Shown here one piece after another: positions 41,448 through 50,097 of a stretch of DNA of 64,000 bases (its first letter is position 1; every line of letters starts with the position of its first letter). The notes under the pieces are model-generated. The model worked only from the letters and a program-made list of their open reading frames with translations. It had not been told where the DNA came from and searched no databases. Source of the DNA: Caloranaerobacter sp050286925 (GTDB taxonomy: Bacteria; Bacillota; Clostridia; Tissierellales; Thermohalobacteraceae); contig NZ_JBFWFX010000003.1 in assembly GCF_050286925.1 (NCBI RefSeq), positions 62,001 through 126,000 of the forward strand. Reading direction: 5' to 3'. Both the position numbers and the translations under genes were made by a program.

Positions 41448-42710
41448 TTATTTTTTACTTTTGATAAATAAAAGGCTAGTAATTAAAGATATTAGTATAA
41501 TTACTAAAAGTATAGATATTTGCAATATAGTGGAAAATTTAAAAATGTTGAACCATTTTTCAAAAGAAACAGTATTTGTATAAGTATACGAAGCATAAAC
41601 TGGTGTGTCTATTGGTAATTTTATAAAAATACTGCTTATTAAAACAGTATAAATACTAGCAAAAATACCGTGAAGTAGTTTTGATAATAAATATATGCTT
41701 ACTTTTAAGTCTGTTTTAGATATAAAGCTTGAAGCTTGGCTATGTATCGATATACCGCTCCATGCAATAATAAAATTAATTGTTACTAATTTTACTAAAA
41801 TAGGAACAGAAGGTATATTAGCAATATTTTTACATCCAACAGTCATTTCTATAAGTCCTGAAATAAACGCTTTAATCAATTCTTTATTAGATATAAATGG
41901 TATAAAAGAAATTATGCTACTTAATAGATTAATAATACCAGTAACATTTAATATTTCAATAATAACTGAGTATAAAATGATAAATCCACCTATAATTAGC
42001 ATAGTATTAAAAGATTCTTTTACAGCATCTCCTAATATTAGCCCAAAACCTCTATTATCTTTTTTTCTAGCTAAAATTAATTCATTAAAAGCTGTTTTAA
42101 TTAGATTTTTTTTATTATTTTTTATTATTTTAGGTGTATCGAATTTAATTCCATAATATCTAAAAAATAAACCTACTGTAATTGCTCCTAAATAATGCGG
42201 AATTGCAATCAAAAGACCTAAATTTGGCATTTTTAACATACCTACTGCTACAGCACCTATCATAAATAACGGGCCAGAAGTACTAGCAAATGAAACAAGT
42301 CTTTGAGCTTCAATTCTTGTTAAAACTCCTTGAGACCTAAGTTTTGAAGTCAATTTCACACCAACAGGATATCCCGAAGTAATACTCATTGCAAATGGAA
42401 AAGCAGCTTCTCCAGGAAGATTAAAAATTGGTTTCATAATTGGACCTAAAAGAGTTCCTATAAAATTTACGACTCCTAATCCTATTAAAACTTCAGCACT
42501 TATGAAAAAAGGAAGTAATGAAGGTAAAACGATATAAAACCATATATTTATACCGTCTATTGCTGCGTTAATTGTATTTTTTGGGAATATAATTAATGAT
42601 AAAATTATAAAAATTGTTATTAAGGCTGGCAAAATAGTTAGTAAATATTTAGATTTTTTAATTGAAAAAAATATTAAAATCAAGAATAAAATAGAAAGTA
42701 TTTGTGTCAT
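41448..42710 (-). CDS. ylbJ: Sporulation integral membrane protein YlbJ
   Basis: This is a 420-residue membrane protein of 8-10 spans with nucleoside-transporter-like Gate domains. SGYPVGVKLTSKLRSQG near 115 and VSFASTSGPLFMIGAVAVGML near 140 are typical of YlbJ. In Bacillus ylbJ is expressed in sporulation under sigma-E and is needed for heat-resistant spores. AGGAGGTC precedes the minus-strand ATG. It is divergent from the patatin gene, with an 80-base shared promoter region. Its 3' end faces the inserted nox region. Confidence 0.92.
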   Translation of the reverse strand: MTQILSILFLILIFFSIKKSKYLLTILPALITIFIILSLIIFPKNTINAAIDGINIWFYIVLPSLLPFFISAEVLIGLGVVNFIGTLLGPIMKPIFNLPGEAAFPFAMSITSGYPVGVKLTSKLRSQGVLTRIEAQRLVSFASTSGPLFMIGAVAVGMLKMPNLGLLIAIPHYLGAITVGLFFRYYGIKFDTPKIIKNNKKNLIKTAFNELILARKKDNRGFGLILGDAVKESFNTMLIIGGFIILYSVIIEILNVTGIINLLSSIISFIPFISNKELIKAFISGLIEMTVGCKNIANIPSVPILVKLVTINFIIAWSGISIHSQASSFISKTDLKVSIYLLSKLLHGIFASIYTVLISSIFIKLPIDTPVYASYTYTNTVSFEKWFNIFKFSTILQISILLVIILISLITSLLFIKSKK

Positions 42711-42800
42711 AAATGACCTCCTATGAATGTTATGGTATATATATATTTGTTATAATATATTAATATGATAGTAGTATTTTATTAGAGTGGGGTGAGAAAT

Positions 42801-43577
42801 TTGGGAGAAAAAAGGAAAATTGGTTTAGCTTTAGGTTCGGGTGCTGCTAGAGGACTAGCCCATATAGGAGTATTAAAAGCTCTCGAAGAAAATAATATAG
42901 AAATAGATATAGTATCAGGAAGTAGTGCTGGAGCTTTGATTGGAGCAGTATACTGTTGTGGTGTAAAACCTAAAATGATTGAAAGTATAGCATTAAATAT
43001 AGATCGTAAGTTATGGATTGATTTAACTGTTCCAAAACGAGGATTTGTTAAAGGAAAGAAAGTAGAAGAGCTAGTTAAATTATTAACTGGGAATCGGAAT
43101 ATAGAAGATTTAGATAAAAAATTGTCTATAGTTGCTACTGATTTAAAGACTTCTAGTGAATATATTTTTACCAAAGGTCCAATTTACAAAGCTGTTAGGG
43201 CGAGCATATCTATACCAGGTATATTTGAACCTGTAAGACATGAAGATATGATATTGGTAGATGGTGGTGTAATTGATAGAGTTCCAGCAACAGTTGTAAA
43301 AGACATGGGAGCAGATGTAGTAATAGCTGTTGATGTTGGTTTTAGTGGAGAACCTGGTAGAATTAATCATATTTTTGATGTCATATTGCAGTCAATAGAT
43401 GTTATGTCAAGGCAGATATCAACAAATAAGATAATAGTAGCTGATATACTAATTGAACCTGATGTTTCACATATAAAGTCCTCAAGATTTGATAAAGTTG
43501 AGGAGTGTGTAATTAAGGGATATGAAGCAACAATGGAAAAAATGGAAGAGATAAAAAGGATTATAGAAGGAAAATAG
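42801..43577 (+). CDS. Patatin-like phospholipase (RssA/YlbK type)
   Basis: This cytoplasmic hydrolase of about 258 residues has the patatin oxyanion motif GLALGSGAARGLAHIGVL at the N-terminus, the nucleophile elbow GSSAG (Ser near 42) and the catalytic Asp in VDGGVIDRVPA near 153. The dyad is complete, so it should be active on acyl lipids; the substrate is unknown. The start is probably TTG 42801, 5 bases after GGGGTGA; GTG 42792 is the alternative. The ylbJ-ylbK-ylbM grouping matches B. subtilis, although here ylbJ and ylbM are on the opposite strand. Confidence 0.9.
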   Translation: MGEKRKIGLALGSGAARGLAHIGVLKALEENNIEIDIVSGSSAGALIGAVYCCGVKPKMIESIALNIDRKLWIDLTVPKRGFVKGKKVEELVKLLTGNRNIEDLDKKLSIVATDLKTSSEYIFTKGPIYKAVRASISIPGIFEPVRHEDMILVDGGVIDRVPATVVKDMGADVVIAVDVGFSGEPGRINHIFDVILQSIDVMSRQISTNKIIVADILIEPDVSHIKSSRFDKVEECVIKGYEATMEKMEEIKRIIEGK

Positions 43578-43600
43578 ATGGAGATTATCCATCTATTTTC
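43571..43600. terminator. Bidirectional terminator between the patatin gene and tmcAL
   Basis: ATAGATGGA pairs with TCCATCTAT over a 5-base loop, with AAAA before and TTTTC after. Both stop codons lie inside it, and the genes are 7 bases apart. Confidence 0.85.
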
Positions 43601-44844
43601 ATGTATGGGCTTATAAGATAGTCTAAATCAAATTTTTTACCACTATAATTTGGTAGACCTAAGAAATAAATATCAGTTGCTCGTTTTTCTATTTCAATAA
43701 TTTTGTTTAAATTATTGTTATTGATTTTTTTATAGTTAGCAAATTTTGTTATTATAGGGAATTTAGCTTTTTTCCTAGCTTTATTAAGTAGAATTTTTCC
43801 TTTTTGATTAAAACCTAATACTCTAATATATAAGTTATCTTGTGAATAAAGGGTGGAAAGAGTTTTTTTATCTAAGCCAATAATCATTTGTATAAGTAAC
43901 CTTTGCAATCTTGTATATGTATATCTTTTTGTTTTGATACAATTTAAAATATCTTTTACAGATGTGTTTTCTTTTATACAATTTAAAATCCTATTTTCAA
44001 GTCCGTTTTCAATATCAAATAGTTCTATTAGGCTTTCTTTATTAAATCTAGCTATGTGGTATTGAATAATTTGTGCATAGTTTTCAATATTATTGAAAGA
44101 ACCATATTTATTTAAAAAATCTTTCAAATGAGAATATGTAGCATTAGGAACGGCTGATTTAATATTTTCTATTCCATTTGAGGTTTTAAAGATTTCATTA
44201 CGAATTGCAGTAGCACTAGAAATTTCACCTGTCATGTTAATATCATGATATTCTGCTTTTATTCTTTTTATAGTATAAGGTTTTATATTGCTGTTTATTT
44301 TTTTTAAAGCCTTTAAGTATTCTACTGCTAAAATATTATTTGGACTTGAAATAATTTTGTTTATATTATTTGAGTTAATATTTTTTGCTTTTAAGTAGTC
44401 GGATATAGCTAAACTTCTTGCTTTCGGATAAGCACATCCTGTTGATAGATATTTTTTCAGGAAATGTTTGAATTCTTTTGTTTCGTCTACAAGAATATTG
44501 GAAATTATATCTAGTTCATTTAAATTGCCTGTTTCACTTCCAAAACATAAACAGTTTACAATGCCTAAACCATCCAAAATTTTAATTGCACCGTAAGCGA
44601 AAAATTCTGCACTTTGAGATGAATATATAGTAGGAAGTTCTATTACTAAGTCCACACCTGAGTCAATTGCCATTTTAGCTCTAGTCCACTTATCTACTAA
44701 AGCAGGTTCACCTCTTTGAACAAAACTTCCACTCATTACACTTATTGAATAATCACAACCTGTTATTTCTTTAGATTTTTTTAAATGATAAAGATGACCA
44801 TTATGAAATGGATTATATTCTGTTATCAATCCTAGTACTTTCAT
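43585..44844 (-). CDS. tmcAL: tRNA(Met) cytidine acetate ligase TmcAL
   Basis: This 419-residue nucleotidyltransferase-like enzyme uses acetate and ATP to make N4-acetylcytidine at the wobble base of elongator tRNA-Met. It opens MKVLGLITEYNPFHNGHLYHL (HxGH-type signature) and continues SVMSGSFVQRGEPALVDKW and VIELPTIYSSQSAEFFAYGA. ATG 44844 follows GGAGG on the minus strand; the longer ORF form adds four residues. It neighbours ackA, whose substrate is also acetate, in many clostridia. Confidence 0.94.
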   Translation of the reverse strand: MKVLGLITEYNPFHNGHLYHLKKSKEITGCDYSISVMSGSFVQRGEPALVDKWTRAKMAIDSGVDLVIELPTIYSSQSAEFFAYGAIKILDGLGIVNCLCFGSETGNLNELDIISNILVDETKEFKHFLKKYLSTGCAYPKARSLAISDYLKAKNINSNNINKIISSPNNILAVEYLKALKKINSNIKPYTIKRIKAEYHDINMTGEISSATAIRNEIFKTSNGIENIKSAVPNATYSHLKDFLNKYGSFNNIENYAQIIQYHIARFNKESLIELFDIENGLENRILNCIKENTSVKDILNCIKTKRYTYTRLQRLLIQMIIGLDKKTLSTLYSQDNLYIRVLGFNQKGKILLNKARKKAKFPIITKFANYKKINNNNLNKIIEIEKRATDIYFLGLPNYSGKKFDLDYLISPYMKIDG

Positions 44845-44959
44845 AACATCCTCCATTTTAAAAATTTAACTTTTTTTAATATTTTAATTGTGAATAAATT
44901 ATATCATACTTATTTTTTGAAACAAAATAGATTAAAAATTTGAATTAAGTCAATAATAT

Positions 44960-45076
44960 GAACAAAATCTTCGATTTGAATAAATCAAAGAGATTTTGCC
45001 CATATCCATAACAGAAATTATATTTATAATTATTTACAATTTAGTAAGGTATATAATTTCATATGGATTATAAAAA
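44960..45076 (-). repeat. Interspersed repeat, copy D (short form, reverse orientation)
   Basis: Read on the minus strand it begins ATAATCCATATGAAATTATAT and continues AATATAATTTCTGTTATGGAT. It ends GGGCAAAATCTC...AAATCGAAGATTTTGTTC. It lacks the core palindrome. It lies in the 311-base gap between the divergent tmcAL and ackA. The rest of the gap holds only AT-rich promoter-like sequence for ackA (TTGGTT 45087, TATAAT 45109). Confidence 0.8.
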
Positions 45077-45155
45077 CATAGCGTATTTGGTTGATTTTTT
45101 TCTTTAATTATAATAATATGAATATTGGTATAAAATCATTTTTAGGAGGTATGTT

Positions 45156-46346
45156 ATGAAGATACTAGTTATAAACTGTGGTAGCTCATCTTTAAAATAC
45201 CAGTTAATTGATATGACTAATGAAGAAGTTTTAGCAAAAGGTTTGGCTGAAAGAATAGGAATTGATGGCTCAAGAGTAAAACACAGAACAATAGGTAAAG
45301 AAGAAGTTATTATTGAAAAGCCAATGCCAAACCATAAGGTAGCTTTAGAAATTGTACTAAATGTACTTACAGACTCTGAACATGGTGCTATTAAATCAAT
45401 GGAAGAGATAAGTGCTGTTGGTCACAGAGTAGTACATGGTGGAGAAAAATTCTCTAGTTCTGTAGTTATTAATGATGAGGTATTAAAAGTTTTAAGAGAG
45501 TGTTCAGATTTAGCACCATTACATAACCCACCTAATATTATGGGAATTGAAGCATGTCAAGAATTAATGCCTAATACTCCTATGGTAGGTGTGTTTGACA
45601 CAGCATTCCATCAAACAATGCCTAAGTTTTCATATATTTACCCACTTCCATATGAGTTGTACGAAAAGTATGGAATAAGAAAATATGGATTCCATGGTAC
45701 ATCTCATAAATATGTGTCAAACAGAGCTGCTGAAATTTTAGGTAAAGATATTAACGAATTAAATATTATAACATGCCACTTAGGTAATGGAGCAAGTTTA
45801 GCTGCGATTAAAAAAGGTAAATCAATTGATACAAGTATGGGATTCACACCATTAGAAGGTCTTGTTATGGGTACAAGATGTGGAGATATAGACCCAGCAA
45901 TAGTAACGTTTATAATGGAAAAAGAAAATATGTCAACTAGTGAGGTAAATAACTTACTAAATAAAAAATCAGGTGTTTTAGGTATATCAGGTGTAAGTAG
46001 TGACTTTAGGGATATAGAAGAAGCAGCTGCTAAAGGAAATGAAAGAGCACAGTTAGCGCTAGATAAGTTTACAAGTAGAGTTAAAAAATATGTAGGTGCA
46101 TATGCAGCTATAATGGGTGGAGTAGATGTAATTGTATTTACAGCTGGACTAGGAGAGAATTCACCAGAAACTAGAGAAGCTGTTTGTGAAGGATTAGAAT
46201 TTATGGGTGTAGAAATAGATAAAGAGAAAAATAAGGTAAGAGGAAAAGAAACTATTATAAGTACTGAAAATTCTAAGGTTAAAGTATTGGTTGTACCTAC
46301 TAACGAAGAACTTATGATAGCAAGAGAGACTAAAGCTTTAGTATAG
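45156..46346 (+). CDS. ackA: Acetate kinase
   Basis: This 396-residue enzyme interconverts acetyl phosphate plus ADP and acetate plus ATP, the energy-yielding end of clostridial fermentation. It opens MKILVINCGSSSLKYQLID. HRVVHGGEKF lies near 88, the catalytic Asp and surroundings FDTAFHQTMP near 148, HLGNGASL near 207 and GGVDVIVFTAGLGENSPE near 324. TTAGGAGGT precedes the ATG. No phosphotransacetylase gene is in the window. Confidence 0.97.
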   Translation: MKILVINCGSSSLKYQLIDMTNEEVLAKGLAERIGIDGSRVKHRTIGKEEVIIEKPMPNHKVALEIVLNVLTDSEHGAIKSMEEISAVGHRVVHGGEKFSSSVVINDEVLKVLRECSDLAPLHNPPNIMGIEACQELMPNTPMVGVFDTAFHQTMPKFSYIYPLPYELYEKYGIRKYGFHGTSHKYVSNRAAEILGKDINELNIITCHLGNGASLAAIKKGKSIDTSMGFTPLEGLVMGTRCGDIDPAIVTFIMEKENMSTSEVNNLLNKKSGVLGISGVSSDFRDIEEAAAKGNERAQLALDKFTSRVKKYVGAYAAIMGGVDVIVFTAGLGENSPETREAVCEGLEFMGVEIDKEKNKVRGKETIISTENSKVKVLVVPTNEELMIARETKALV

Positions 46347-46367
46347 GCAGGATTTACCTGCCTTTAA
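46345..46367 (+). terminator. Hairpin after ackA, probable terminator
   Basis: AGGCAGG (46345-46351) pairs with CCTGCCT (46357-46363). The T-run is short (TTAAC), so it may be weak. It overlaps the ackA stop codon. Confidence 0.65.
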
Positions 46368-46395
46368 CTTATATTAAAATGCTGTAATATAGTTC

Positions 46396-46424
46396 TTGAC
46401 AAATAGGGTTTACCTTTATATAAT
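46396..46424 (+). promoter_or_regulatory. Consensus sigma-A promoter for yceD-rpmF
   Basis: TTGACA (46396-46401) and TATAAT (46419-46424) match the consensus exactly with 17-base spacing, which suggests strong constitutive expression. Confidence 0.85.
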
Positions 46425-46455
46425 AAAATCTGGCAACATTTAAGAGGTGAACATA

Positions 46456-46965
46456 ATGAATGTAGATATTTCAAAACTTCTCGATGGAACTGTCGAAGTA
46501 ATTAATTTTTGTAAGGATATTGATATATCTAGTTTACCAACAAAAGATAAAGGAATTGAGTTATTAGCTCCTGTAAATATAGATGGTAGTATATACAGGG
46601 TTGACGAGGATTTATTTATAAATGCGACAATTACTTATACCTATAAGGAGAGCTGTGCTAGATGTCTAACAGAGTTTAGTAATAAAGTAAGTACAGTTCT
46701 GTTGGGAAGACTTGTAGAACAAGATAGTAATGTTTCAGAAGAGGAAATTGATGAAATCTTAGTTGTATACAAAGAGAGCGTAGTGGATTTACAGGAGTTT
46801 ATAGTTTCTGCGATTTTGCTTTCTTTGCCTATGAAGGCACTTTGTGATGAAGCCTGTAAAGGGTTATGCCCTAAATGTGGTCAAAATTTAAATTTGCAAA
46901 AGTGTAATTGTGAAGATGACTTTATTGATCCTCGCTTGGAAAAATTAAAAGAATTATTGGACTGA
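46456..46965 (+). CDS. yceD: YceD (DUF177) protein, partner of L32 gene
   Basis: This 169-residue protein has CARCLTEF in the middle and a C-terminal Cys cluster, CDEACKGLCPKCGQNLNLQKCNC, likely a zinc site. YceD family members are linked to 23S rRNA accumulation and almost always precede rpmF. ATG 46456 follows AAGAGGTGA by 5 bases; GTG 46447 would overlap that site. rpmF follows after 18 bases with its own AAGGAGGTG. Confidence 0.92.
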   Translation: MNVDISKLLDGTVEVINFCKDIDISSLPTKDKGIELLAPVNIDGSIYRVDEDLFINATITYTYKESCARCLTEFSNKVSTVLLGRLVEQDSNVSEEEIDEILVVYKESVVDLQEFIVSAILLSLPMKALCDEACKGLCPKCGQNLNLQKCNCEDDFIDPRLEKLKELLD

Positions 46966-46983
46966 CTTAAGGAGGTGTTATTA

Positions 46984-47163
46984 ATGGCAGTACCAAAGCG
47001 TAAAGTATCAAAAGCTAGAAGAGATAAAAGAAGAGCATCAAATTTCAAGGCGTACGCACCAAATTTAGTTGAGTGCCCACAATGTCATGAACCAAAGTTA
47101 CCTCACAGAGTTTGTGGTTCATGTGGATATTACAAAAATAAAGAAGTTATAGAGGTTGAATAA
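46984..47163 (+). CDS. rpmF: Ribosomal protein bL32
   Basis: This 59-residue protein opens MAVPKRKVSKARRDKRRA and has a C4 zinc ribbon, CPQC near 29 and CGSC near 42. ATG 46984 is the family start; the open frame begins 9 bases earlier. The C+ zinc form matches the C+ form of L28 in this window, so ribosome assembly depends on zinc for both. Confidence 0.97.
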   Translation: MAVPKRKVSKARRDKRRASNFKAYAPNLVECPQCHEPKLPHRVCGSCGYYKNKEVIEVE

Positions 47164-47167
47164 TTAG

Positions 47168-47198
47168 GATAGTGATTTTAATCACTATCTTTTTTTTA
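47168..47198 (+). terminator. Intrinsic terminator after rpmF
   Basis: GATAGTGAT (47168-47176) pairs with ATCACTATC (47181-47189), followed by nine Ts. The T-run merges into the left end of repeat copy E. Confidence 0.9.
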
Positions 47199-47389
47199 TA
47201 ATCCATAGGAAATTATAATAAAATCCCATATTAAGAAAATTAATGTTGATTTTATTGAAACTTTGTCTGGCATGTTTACATGCCAGAGTCGTTATAAACT
47301 GCATTAATTGTGAATAATTTTAAATATAATTTCCGTAATGGATTAGGGCAAAATCTACCTTAATTTATTTAAATCGAAGATTTTGTTCT
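47193..47389 (+). repeat. Interspersed repeat, copy E (long form, best preserved)
   Basis: The left end is TTTTATAATCCATAGGAAATT. The core palindrome TCTGGCATGT (47266-47275)/ACATGCCAGA (47278-47287) is perfect. The inner right end AATTTCCGTAATGGATT (47329-47345) is the inverted counterpart of the left end. The tail GGGCAAAATCTACC...AAATCGAAGATTTTGTTCT can form its own CAAAATCT/AGATTTTG hairpin. It shares long identical stretches with copy B. It fills most of the rpmF-fapR gap. Confidence 0.88.
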
Positions 47390-47428
47390 TAGCTAAAGTT
47401 AAACCTAAAAATATAGACAATAAAATAC

Positions 47429-47479
47429 TTGATTTTTTTTATACTATAATATATACTAACTATTAGTAATAGGTACTAA
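47429..47479 (+). promoter_or_regulatory. fapR operon promoter with FapR-type operator
   Basis: TTGATT (47429-47434) and TATACT (47452-47457) have 17-base spacing; TATAAT at 47445-47450 is an alternative -10. The inverted repeat TTAGTA (47463-47468)/TACTAA (47474-47479), within ATTAGTAATAGGTACTAAAT, resembles the TTAGTACC-type half-sites of FapR and would cover the start site. This implies autoregulation of the whole lipid operon, relieved by malonyl-CoA. Confidence 0.72.
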
Positions 47480-47506
47480 ATTCAAGTAATAACTCGAGGT
47501 GAAAAG

Positions 47507-48067
47507 ATGGCTAATAAAAGGCTACCTAAAAAAGAAAGACAGAAAAGATTAAAGGAAAAATTAAAAGAAGATCCTTTTTTGACGGATGAAGAGTTAACAC
47601 AAATTTTTAATGTAAGTATTCAGACCATAAGATTGGACCGTCTTGAGTTAGGTATACCTGAGTTAAGAGAAAGAATAAAAAAAGTGGCTGAACTTAACTA
47701 TTCTAAAGTTAGGACAATTGGAGGAACTGAAATAGTAGGAGAATTAGTAGATTTTAAATTGGGGAAAAGTGGGATTTCAATTTTAGAAACTAATAATGAG
47801 ATGGCGTTTAAGAAAACGAATATAATAAGAGGACACCATATATTTGCACAAGCTGAATCTCTTGCTATGGCCGTTATTGATGCGGATGTAGCACTAACAG
47901 GAGTTGCTAATATTAAGTACAAAAGTCCGGTTTATGCTGGACAGAAGCTTATTGCAAAAGCAGAAGTTGTAAGGGTAAGAGGAAATAAATATTTTGTGCA
48001 TGTTTTTACATATGTTGGACAGGAACAAGTTTTTAGGGGTAAGTTTATTTTAGTGTCGATAGAATAA
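47507..48067 (+). CDS. fapR: FapR, malonyl-CoA-responsive repressor of lipid synthesis
   Basis: This 186-residue regulator has an N-terminal helix-turn-helix (about 10-55: LPKKERQKRLKEKLKEDPFL, then SIQTIRLDRLELGIPELRER) joined to a hotdog-fold domain that binds malonyl-CoA (GHHIFAQAESLAMAVIDADVALTG near 110, IKYKSPVYAGQKLIAKAEV near 136). It represses fatty acid and phospholipid genes until malonyl-CoA accumulates. A matching operator lies 30 bases upstream. GAGGTG precedes the ATG, and plsX follows after 15 bases, as in Bacillus. Confidence 0.95.
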   Translation: MANKRLPKKERQKRLKEKLKEDPFLTDEELTQIFNVSIQTIRLDRLELGIPELRERIKKVAELNYSKVRTIGGTEIVGELVDFKLGKSGISILETNNEMAFKKTNIIRGHHIFAQAESLAMAVIDADVALTGVANIKYKSPVYAGQKLIAKAEVVRVRGNKYFVHVFTYVGQEQVFRGKFILVSIE

Positions 48068-48082
48068 AAAGGAGGAGGAAAT

Positions 48083-49096
48083 ATGAGAATAATAGTTGAT
48101 GCAATGGGGGGGGATAAGGGCCCTGAAGTAACAGTAAAGGGATGTGTAGATGCATTAAATGAAGTAGATGTGGAAATTGTATTAGTTGGTAAAGAGAAAA
48201 TGATAAAAGAGCAATTAGACAAACTTGGATATAACGGAAACAATATTAGCGTTGTTAATGCAGATGATGTAATAACAAATGACGATAAACCTGTTATGGC
48301 AATAAGAAGAAAGAAAAATTCTTCAATGGTAGTTGGTTTAAAAATGGTAAAAGATAAAGAAGGAGATGCTTTTATTTCTGCAGGCAATACAGGTGCTTTG
48401 TTAACTGGAGGTTTGTTAGTTGTAGGACGAATCAAGGGTATAGAGAGAGCAGCATTAGCTCCTGTTTATCCAACTAAAAAGGGAATTTCTTTATTAATAG
48501 ATGCTGGTGCGAATGCAGATTGTAAACCAAAATATCTACAGCAATTTGCTTTAATGGGAAGTATATATGCAGAGAAAGTTTTAAACAAGAAAAACCCAAA
48601 GGTTGGATTAGTTAATATTGGTGTAGAGGAAGGAAAAGGTAATGAATTAACTAAGGAAGCTTTTGAGTTGTTATCAAAATCATCACTAATAAATTTCTAT
48701 GGTAATGTTGAAGCCAGAGATATTCCAGAAGGGTTAGTTGATGTTTTAGTATGTGATGGTTTTGTAGGTAATATTATATTAAAACTAACAGAAGGATTAG
48801 CATATTCTATTTTTTCGGCACTTAAGGAAGAATTTTTAAGAAATCCTATAACTAAGTTAGGAGCACTATTACTTAAACCAGGTCTTAGAAGTTTTAAGAG
48901 TAAATTAGATTATACTGAGTATGGAGGAGCACCTTTGTTAGGAGTTAGAGGTGGAGTAATAAAAGCTCATGGTAGTTCTGATGCAAAAGCTATTAAGAAT
49001 GCAATTAAGCAAGCAAAAGCTTTTGTGGAAAATGATGTTTTAAAGCTAATTGAAGAAAGTATATCTAATTTAGGAGGTAACAATGATTTTGAATAA
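48083..49096 (+). CDS. plsX: Phosphate acyltransferase PlsX
   Basis: This 337-residue peripheral membrane enzyme makes acyl-phosphate from acyl-ACP, which PlsY uses for phosphatidic acid. It opens MRIIVDAMGGDKGPEVTVKG, shows FISAGNTGALLTGG near 96 and IEGLVDVLVCDGFVGN-like DIPEGLVDVLVCDGFVGNI near 213. The end overlaps fabH by 14 bases, which implies translational coupling. AAGGAGGAGG lies before the ATG. Confidence 0.96.
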   Translation: MRIIVDAMGGDKGPEVTVKGCVDALNEVDVEIVLVGKEKMIKEQLDKLGYNGNNISVVNADDVITNDDKPVMAIRRKKNSSMVVGLKMVKDKEGDAFISAGNTGALLTGGLLVVGRIKGIERAALAPVYPTKKGISLLIDAGANADCKPKYLQQFALMGSIYAEKVLNKKNPKVGLVNIGVEEGKGNELTKEAFELLSKSSLINFYGNVEARDIPEGLVDVLVCDGFVGNIILKLTEGLAYSIFSALKEEFLRNPITKLGALLLKPGLRSFKSKLDYTEYGGAPLLGVRGGVIKAHGSSDAKAIKNAIKQAKAFVENDVLKLIEESISNLGGNNDFE

Positions 49097-50096
49097 GAGT
49101 AGGTCGGTTGGAATAATAGGTACAGGCAGTTTTATTCCAGAAAAGGTATTAACAAATTATGATTTAGAAAAAATTGTAGATACTAGCGATGAATGGATTA
49201 AGACAAGAACAGGAATTGTTGAAAGAAGAATTTTGGATGACGATAAAGCGACTTCATATATGGCAACAATAGCTGCAGAAAGAGCAATAGATGATGCTGG
49301 GATTAAAAATGAAGATATTGATATGATAATTGTAAGTACAGTAACACCTGATATGGCTTTTCCTTCAACTGCATGTATAGTTCAGGATAAATTAGGATGT
49401 ACTAATGCAGCTGCATTTGATTTAGAGGCAGCTTGTTCTGGATTTTTATATGCATTATCAATAGCTTATGCATACGTTAGCTCGGGGCTTTATACAAATG
49501 TTTTAGTTATTGGTGCAGAGACATTATCAAGAATTGTAGATTGGACTGATAGGAATACCTGTGTATTATTTGGAGATGGAGCAGGTGCAGCTGTTGTAAG
49601 CACAGTACCAGAAGGTATGGGTATTTTGGGTATAAATTTAGGGGCAGACGGTAGTGGCGGAAAGTATCTTACACAACCTGCAGGAGGCTCTAAATGTCCT
49701 GCTACACATGATACAGTAGAGAAACGACTTCATTATATTAAAATGGAAGGGAATGAAGTATTTAAGTTTGCTGTTAGAGCAATGGAAGAAGCAGCGAAAA
49801 AGGTCATTGAGATGAGTGGGCTTAAGTTAGAAGATATAGATTATCTTGTTCCACATCAAGCTAATATTAGAATTATTGAATCGGCAAGAAAAAGATTAAA
49901 ACTTGCTAAAGATAAAGTATATGTAAACTTAAACAAATATGGGAATATGTCATCAGCTTCAATTCCTGTTGCATTAGATGAAGCAATTAAAGCTAACAAA
50001 ATAAAAAATGGTGATAATATTTTGTTAGTTGGTTTTGGTGGAGGTTTAACTTGGGGTTCATGTATTATTAAATGGTATAAAAACCGGGAGGTGTAG
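49083..50096 (+). CDS. fabH: Beta-ketoacyl-ACP synthase III
   Basis: This 337-residue enzyme starts fatty acid synthesis by condensing acetyl-CoA or a branched acyl-CoA with malonyl-ACP. The catalytic triad is visible: Cys in LEAACSGFLYAL (near 118), His in VPHQANIRI (near 258) and Asn in YGNMSSASIPVAL (near 288). GGGLTWGS near the end is family-typical. The ATG lies inside plsX with AGGAGGT just before it. fabK begins 1 base after its stop. Confidence 0.96.
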   Translation: MILNKSRSVGIIGTGSFIPEKVLTNYDLEKIVDTSDEWIKTRTGIVERRILDDDKATSYMATIAAERAIDDAGIKNEDIDMIIVSTVTPDMAFPSTACIVQDKLGCTNAAAFDLEAACSGFLYALSIAYAYVSSGLYTNVLVIGAETLSRIVDWTDRNTCVLFGDGAGAAVVSTVPEGMGILGINLGADGSGGKYLTQPAGGSKCPATHDTVEKRLHYIKMEGNEVFKFAVRAMEEAAKKVIEMSGLKLEDIDYLVPHQANIRIIESARKRLKLAKDKVYVNLNKYGNMSSASIPVALDEAIKANKIKNGDNILLVGFGGGLTWGSCIIKWYKNREV

Positions 50097-50097
50097 G

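Noticed and set aside
41695..42156. 153-codon plus-strand open frame within ylbJ
   Set aside because: It is antisense to a well-conserved multi-span protein; hydrophobic codons read backward give long open frames.
13855..47389. Interspersed AATCCAT repeats considered as a CRISPR or tandem array
   Set aside because: Copies are dispersed over 33 kb in both orientations, differ in length and have no spacer structure.
47932..48435. 167-codon open frame on the minus strand over fapR/plsX
   Set aside because: It is antisense to two conserved genes, Pro/Thr/Ser-rich, with no family resemblance.
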